From positions 75,027 through 139,026 of the forward strand of contig UQSK01000001.1 in NCBI GenBank assembly GCA_900543605.1: 64,000 nucleotides of DNA, written 5' to 3'. The position numbers were made by a program, and so were the translations under genes. The number at the start of each line of letters is the position of its first letter. Within the stretch, counting starts at the first letter, position 1. Below the pieces are notes generated by a model that made no database searches, was not told the DNA's origin, and was given only the letters and a program-made list of their open reading frames with translations. Below are positions 61,171 through 64,000 of the stretch, one piece after another. This DNA comes from an uncultured Collinsella sp. GTDB taxonomy: Bacteria; Actinomycetota; Coriobacteriia; Coriobacteriales; Coriobacteriaceae.

Positions 61171-63105
61171 CTAATTCTTATCGGAGGCTTCGGCCTCGGC
61201 GGACTGTTCGGCGGTTTTCTCGGAATCTGATTCGGAGGTCGATCCCTGATTGGTGTTGTCGCGAATCGTTTGCGCGTCGATCACCTGGCGGGTCTGCTCC
61301 TCGTCGATCTGGTGGCGGTACTTGGATATCGTGTCCTGCGCATCGTCGACACTTGTTTGCGGAATGCCCGCCTTGAGGCGGTTTTGCGTGTCTTCGGGCA
61401 GGTCGGATAGCTTGATGCTGGTTTCGCTTTCGAGCCAGTGGAGCTTGAGTCCGAGCGGCTTGCCGGGCAGGCCGCGCCAGACGGCGACATTGCCCTGGTA
61501 GGTACCCAGGTAGTACGAGCCGGTGACACCCGTGTAGGCCCAGATGCCAGCTGCCAGCACAAAGACGAGGGCCAGAATGGCGGCGATAGTAACGTTGCGG
61601 CGACGCACGCGCTGCGCCTCGCGCATAACGCCATCGTCAACCAGGTCAACGACTACTACGGTCACGTTGTCGTGGCCGCCGGCAGCAAGCGCCGCGTCCA
61701 CTAGGTTGTCGACGCAGATTTGCGCGGTTGAGGACTGCGTGGCGATGTTCTCGATATCGCTATCGGGAATCATGCTCGAGAGGCCGTCGGAGCACAGGAT
61801 CAGGCGGTCGCCTTCCTCGATATGCAGAGTGAAGTGGTCGGCATACATGGCGGGGTCCGAGCCCAGTGCGCGGGTGATGACCGAACGGTTGGGGTGGACG
61901 CGAGCCTCGTCTGCCGTGATCTCGCCAGCGTCCACGAGCTCCTCCACGTAGGAGTGGTCGCGGGTCACGCGGATGAGCGTGCCCTCGTGGAGCAGGTAGG
62001 CGCGAGAGTCGCCCACGTGGGCGATGGCGAGCGTGTCGTTTTCGATATAGGCGCAGGTGGCTGTGCAGCCCATGCCGGGCTTGCCCAGGCCGTTCAGGGC
62101 CGCCTCGATTACGGCGGCGTTGGCTGCCTCGACGGCTGCGGCCAGGCGCGCTGCGTCGGCGGACTGCGGGGCCGTCTTGGCAATAGTCTCGACGGCGATG
62201 GAAGAGGCTACCTCGCCGGCGGCGTGACCGCCCATGCCGTCGCATACGCAAAAGAGCGGCGACTGCACCAGGTAGGAATCCTCATTGTGCGGGCGCACGC
62301 AGCCAACGTCGGAGCGGGCGCCCCACATGAGTTGCGTGGTGGTACCGGCATCATAGGTCGAGTCGGTCTCGATGCGCTCCTCGGTCAGGGGTTCAAAGCT
62401 CATGGTCGAGCCGGGGTCTTTGAGCTTGGCCTCAACGGCGGCAACGTCGATTTCGGCGGTGTCACCGGGAGAGACGGTGTCGGTCTCGGCGTTTGATTCG
62501 GAATCGCCGGTGTCCGGGGAGTCGGGCTCCTCGGACATGCGGGCGGTCGACTCGTCGTCTTGCGGGCTGACGTCTATAGGCTCGGGCGTCGCAAAGTGCG
62601 ACGGCGCGGGCGTGCTTTGCGACTGGGCGGTGGGCTCGGCCACGGCATCGGACTCGCTTGCGGGCGCAGGCTGCGGGGTCTTGGGTGCAGGGCCGTCCTC
62701 GGGGGATGCCCCCGCCTCGGGCGCCGGCGTAGACGCGGGCGCAACCTCGGATGCCGGGGCTATGGGAAACGCCGGCGCGGCGGGCTTGGGTGCCGCAAAC
62801 ACCGCAGCGCTCTCGTTGATTGCCGCGGCGACGGGCTCTGCAAAGTGAGCCGGCGCCGGGGCTGCTTCGGGCGCTGTGGGCTGTTCCGCAGCATGTGCGC
62901 CGATGGGCGCCGCTACGGCATCCTCTCCGTCCTCGTTATCGGCGAGATCCGAAATATCATGCGTTACATGCGAAAGAGGCAGGGAGAACACGGTGTCCTC
63001 GGGCTCCACGGGTGCGGAGCCCGCCGGAGCGGCGTGGGCCGGCGCAGCTGTGGCGGCGGCCGGTGCCTCGGTCATAGTTGCGGACTTGTTCTCCTCGTCG
63101 ATCAT
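61171..63105 (-). CDS. PP2C-type Ser/Thr phosphatase with long N-terminal extension
   Basis: A 644-aa protein. Residues 1-245 are low-complexity, Ala/Pro/Glu-rich and probably disordered. The PP2C domain (about 255-500) has the metal motifs VRPHNEDSYLV, CDGMGGHAAGEVAS, VGDSRAYLL and GGHDNVTVVVVDL. One membrane helix (about 525-545, VTIAAILALVFVLAAGIWAYTG) and an extracellular, charged tail (ending SAEAEASDKN) follow. It reverses PknB phosphorylation. Standard PstP/Stp is about 240-500 aa, so the N-terminal part is unusual. Its ATG overlaps the upstream FHA gene stop by 4 bases; the RodA-PBP start follows 16 bases after its stop. Confidence 0.92.
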   Translation of the reverse strand: MIDEENKSATMTEAPAAATAAPAHAAPAGSAPVEPEDTVFSLPLSHVTHDISDLADNEDGEDAVAAPIGAHAAEQPTAPEAAPAPAHFAEPVAAAINESAAVFAAPKPAAPAFPIAPASEVAPASTPAPEAGASPEDGPAPKTPQPAPASESDAVAEPTAQSQSTPAPSHFATPEPIDVSPQDDESTARMSEEPDSPDTGDSESNAETDTVSPGDTAEIDVAAVEAKLKDPGSTMSFEPLTEERIETDSTYDAGTTTQLMWGARSDVGCVRPHNEDSYLVQSPLFCVCDGMGGHAAGEVASSIAVETIAKTAPQSADAARLAAAVEAANAAVIEAALNGLGKPGMGCTATCAYIENDTLAIAHVGDSRAYLLHEGTLIRVTRDHSYVEELVDAGEITADEARVHPNRSVITRALGSDPAMYADHFTLHIEEGDRLILCSDGLSSMIPDSDIENIATQSSTAQICVDNLVDAALAAGGHDNVTVVVVDLVDDGVMREAQRVRRRNVTIAAILALVFVLAAGIWAYTGVTGSYYLGTYQGNVAVWRGLPGKPLGLKLHWLESETSIKLSDLPEDTQNRLKAGIPQTSVDDAQDTISKYRHQIDEEQTRQVIDAQTIRDNTNQGSTSESDSEKTAEQSAEAEASDKN

Positions 63106-63518
63106 CGACGGTTCACCTTCATGACCACGTCGCCAATCTGGACTTCGTCGCCCTCACGCAGCGTCGCGGGCTCCACGAGCTGGCGGCCGTTGACGAGCGT
63201 GCCGTTAAGCGAGTTGAGGTCCTCGATGATGAGCGCCGGGCCCTGCAGCGAAAAGCGCGCATGCGAGGCCGAGACGAACGGTTCGTTGATGCAGATGTCC
63301 GAAGACGGCGAGCGACCGACGATGACGGGGCCGAGCATGTCTACGTGGATGCCGCGGATACCGCGCGGACCCTTGTCCACATCGATCGTCCAGATAGCCG
63401 AGTCGCGGCGCTGTCCACGCACAAGTCCCACGCCTGTCTTCATGACGGCGAACAAGAAGATATAGAGCAGGGCGACCAGGACGATGCGGCCTGCAAAAAG
63501 GACGATATCGATGTTCAT
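63102..63518 (-). CDS. FHA-domain protein with membrane anchor (FhaB-like)
   Basis: A 138-aa protein. One membrane helix at the N-terminus (about 5-30, IVLFAGRIVLVALLYIFLFAVMKTGVGLV) is followed by a single FHA domain (about 55-138) with GRSPSSDICI, VSASHARF and SLNGTLVNG, which bind phosphothreonine. This matches FhaB (FipA) in the fhaA-fhaB-pstP-rodA-pbpA-pknB cluster of Actinobacteria. The gene overlaps the phosphatase start by 4 bases and follows the next FHA gene by 6 bases. Confidence 0.92.
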   Translation of the reverse strand: MNIDIVLFAGRIVLVALLYIFLFAVMKTGVGLVRGQRRDSAIWTIDVDKGPRGIRGIHVDMLGPVIVGRSPSSDICINEPFVSASHARFSLQGPALIIEDLNSLNGTLVNGRQLVEPATLREGDEVQIGDVVMKVNRR

Positions 63519-63524
63519 AAGTGA

Positions 63525-63973
63525 CTATCCCCTAAATTCAAAGGTGCTCAGGCCAAACGTCAGCAGATCGCCGTTGCGCAGCGGGCAGCGCGTAATGCGG
63601 CGGTTGTTGACGAGCGTGCCATTGGTGGAATTGAGGTCCTCGATCGACCAATCCGAGCCCGTAAAGGTGAGCTGGGCGTGGCGGCGCGACACGTTGGGGT
63701 CGCGCAGGGCAATGTCGGAAACTGAGCGCTCGCGACCGATGGTCACCTGTGCGGAGGTGATGCTATGGCTCTCGCCGCTCACGACGTCGACGAGCTGGGC
63801 GAGCGGGCACTGCGGGGCGCGAGTGCTCGCCATGTTGGAGGCGATGCCGGCTGCGGCGCCTAGGCCCACGGCGGCACCGGTCGCGGCGGCTCCGCCCATG
63901 CCGGCAAGCGCGTCGCGCGAGACGGTCTGAGGCACCGGGATGGGTGCGGCGGCGGGGTCGGGGACGCTAGGCG
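63525..63973 (-). CDS. FHA-domain protein (FhaA-like), 5' part missing at contig end
   Basis: The open frame reads through a GTG at 63935 into an Ala/Pro-rich linker (...PDPAAAPIPVPQTVSRD) and stays open to the last genomic base at about 63973, so the true start lies beyond the contig. The C-terminal FHA domain (about the last 80 residues) has IGRERSVSDIAL, VSRRHAQL and STNGTLVNNRRI. An FHA domain after a Pro/Ala linker is the FhaA layout, whose N-terminal domain would be on the missing part. It is the first gene of the visible cluster on the minus strand. Confidence 0.85.
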
Positions 63974-64000
63974 CTGTCTCTTATACACATCTCCGAGCCC
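63974..64000. other. Nextera transposase adapter (non-genomic)
   Basis: The last 27 bases start CTGTCTCTTATACACATCT and continue CCGAGCCC. This is the Illumina Nextera mosaic-end/adapter sequence and shows the contig was not trimmed. Confidence 0.97.

Overview
The window reads as a chromosomal segment of a high-G+C actinobacterium, most probably a Coriobacteriia gut anaerobe of the Collinsella type. This is inferred from gene content and order, not from a database match. The supporting signs are an actinobacterial FHA-FHA-PP2C-RodA/PBP-PknB cluster, HspR (MerR type) control of dnaK and clpB, a mannose-family PTS with its DUF956 partner, nickel hydrogenase maturation genes, and many short palindromic repeats between genes. 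Layout: 1-1.1 kb holds a partial DUF4428 protein and a lone LuxR-type helix-turn-helix. 1.2-9 kb holds a Mg2+ P-type ATPase with a long leader containing a small ORF, pyrE, a Fic protein, a PTS IIA(Glc) and a lipoprotein. 9-15.8 kb holds a HAD phosphatase and a hyp operon (82-aa protein, nikR, hypF, hypC, hypD, hypE). 16-19.1 kb holds thioredoxin and an AgrC/LytTR-like two-component pair. 19.3-23.3 kb holds the nadA-nadB-nadC-niaR operon behind a perfect 19-bp-arm palindrome, followed by a ferredoxin. 24-28.4 kb holds dnaK-grpE-dnaJ-hspR. 28.7-36 kb holds an aconitase-like hydratase, two small membrane or secreted proteins among repeats, and clpB. 36-45 kb holds an AAA/DUF4143 ATPase, a membrane-anchored protein, a DUF5692-like membrane protein with a TetR regulator, a 925-aa iron-sulfur/FAD oxidoreductase and hypA. 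45.3-48.6 kb holds the mannose-family PTS operon. 48.8-56.0 kb holds an integrated element. 56.2-64 kb holds the cell-wall/phosphorylation cluster. The integrated element (about 7.2 kb) sits in the 3' half of a tRNA-Arg(CCT) gene and is bounded by an exact 46-bp direct repeat. It carries a tyrosine integrase, a small DNA-binding protein, a DnaB-like ATPase, MobC, two small ORFs, an Xre regulator and a membrane-anchored surface protein with a zinc-ribbon-like end. No complete relaxase is visible. Its surface protein shares an extracellular domain with the host protein at 37961-39463. Regulatory palindromes are unusually readable here: NiaR-type at 19314-19357, HspR-type (22 of 27 bases shared) at dnaK and clpB, paired TetR-type at 41489-41526, self-control candidates at the Fic and AAA-ATPase genes, and tandem 15-bp repeats in the element. 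Several families of dispersed intergenic palindromes recur, often just after stop codons. The last 27 bases (63974-64000) match the Illumina Nextera transposase adapter and are not genomic, so the final FHA gene is truncated at a contig end.
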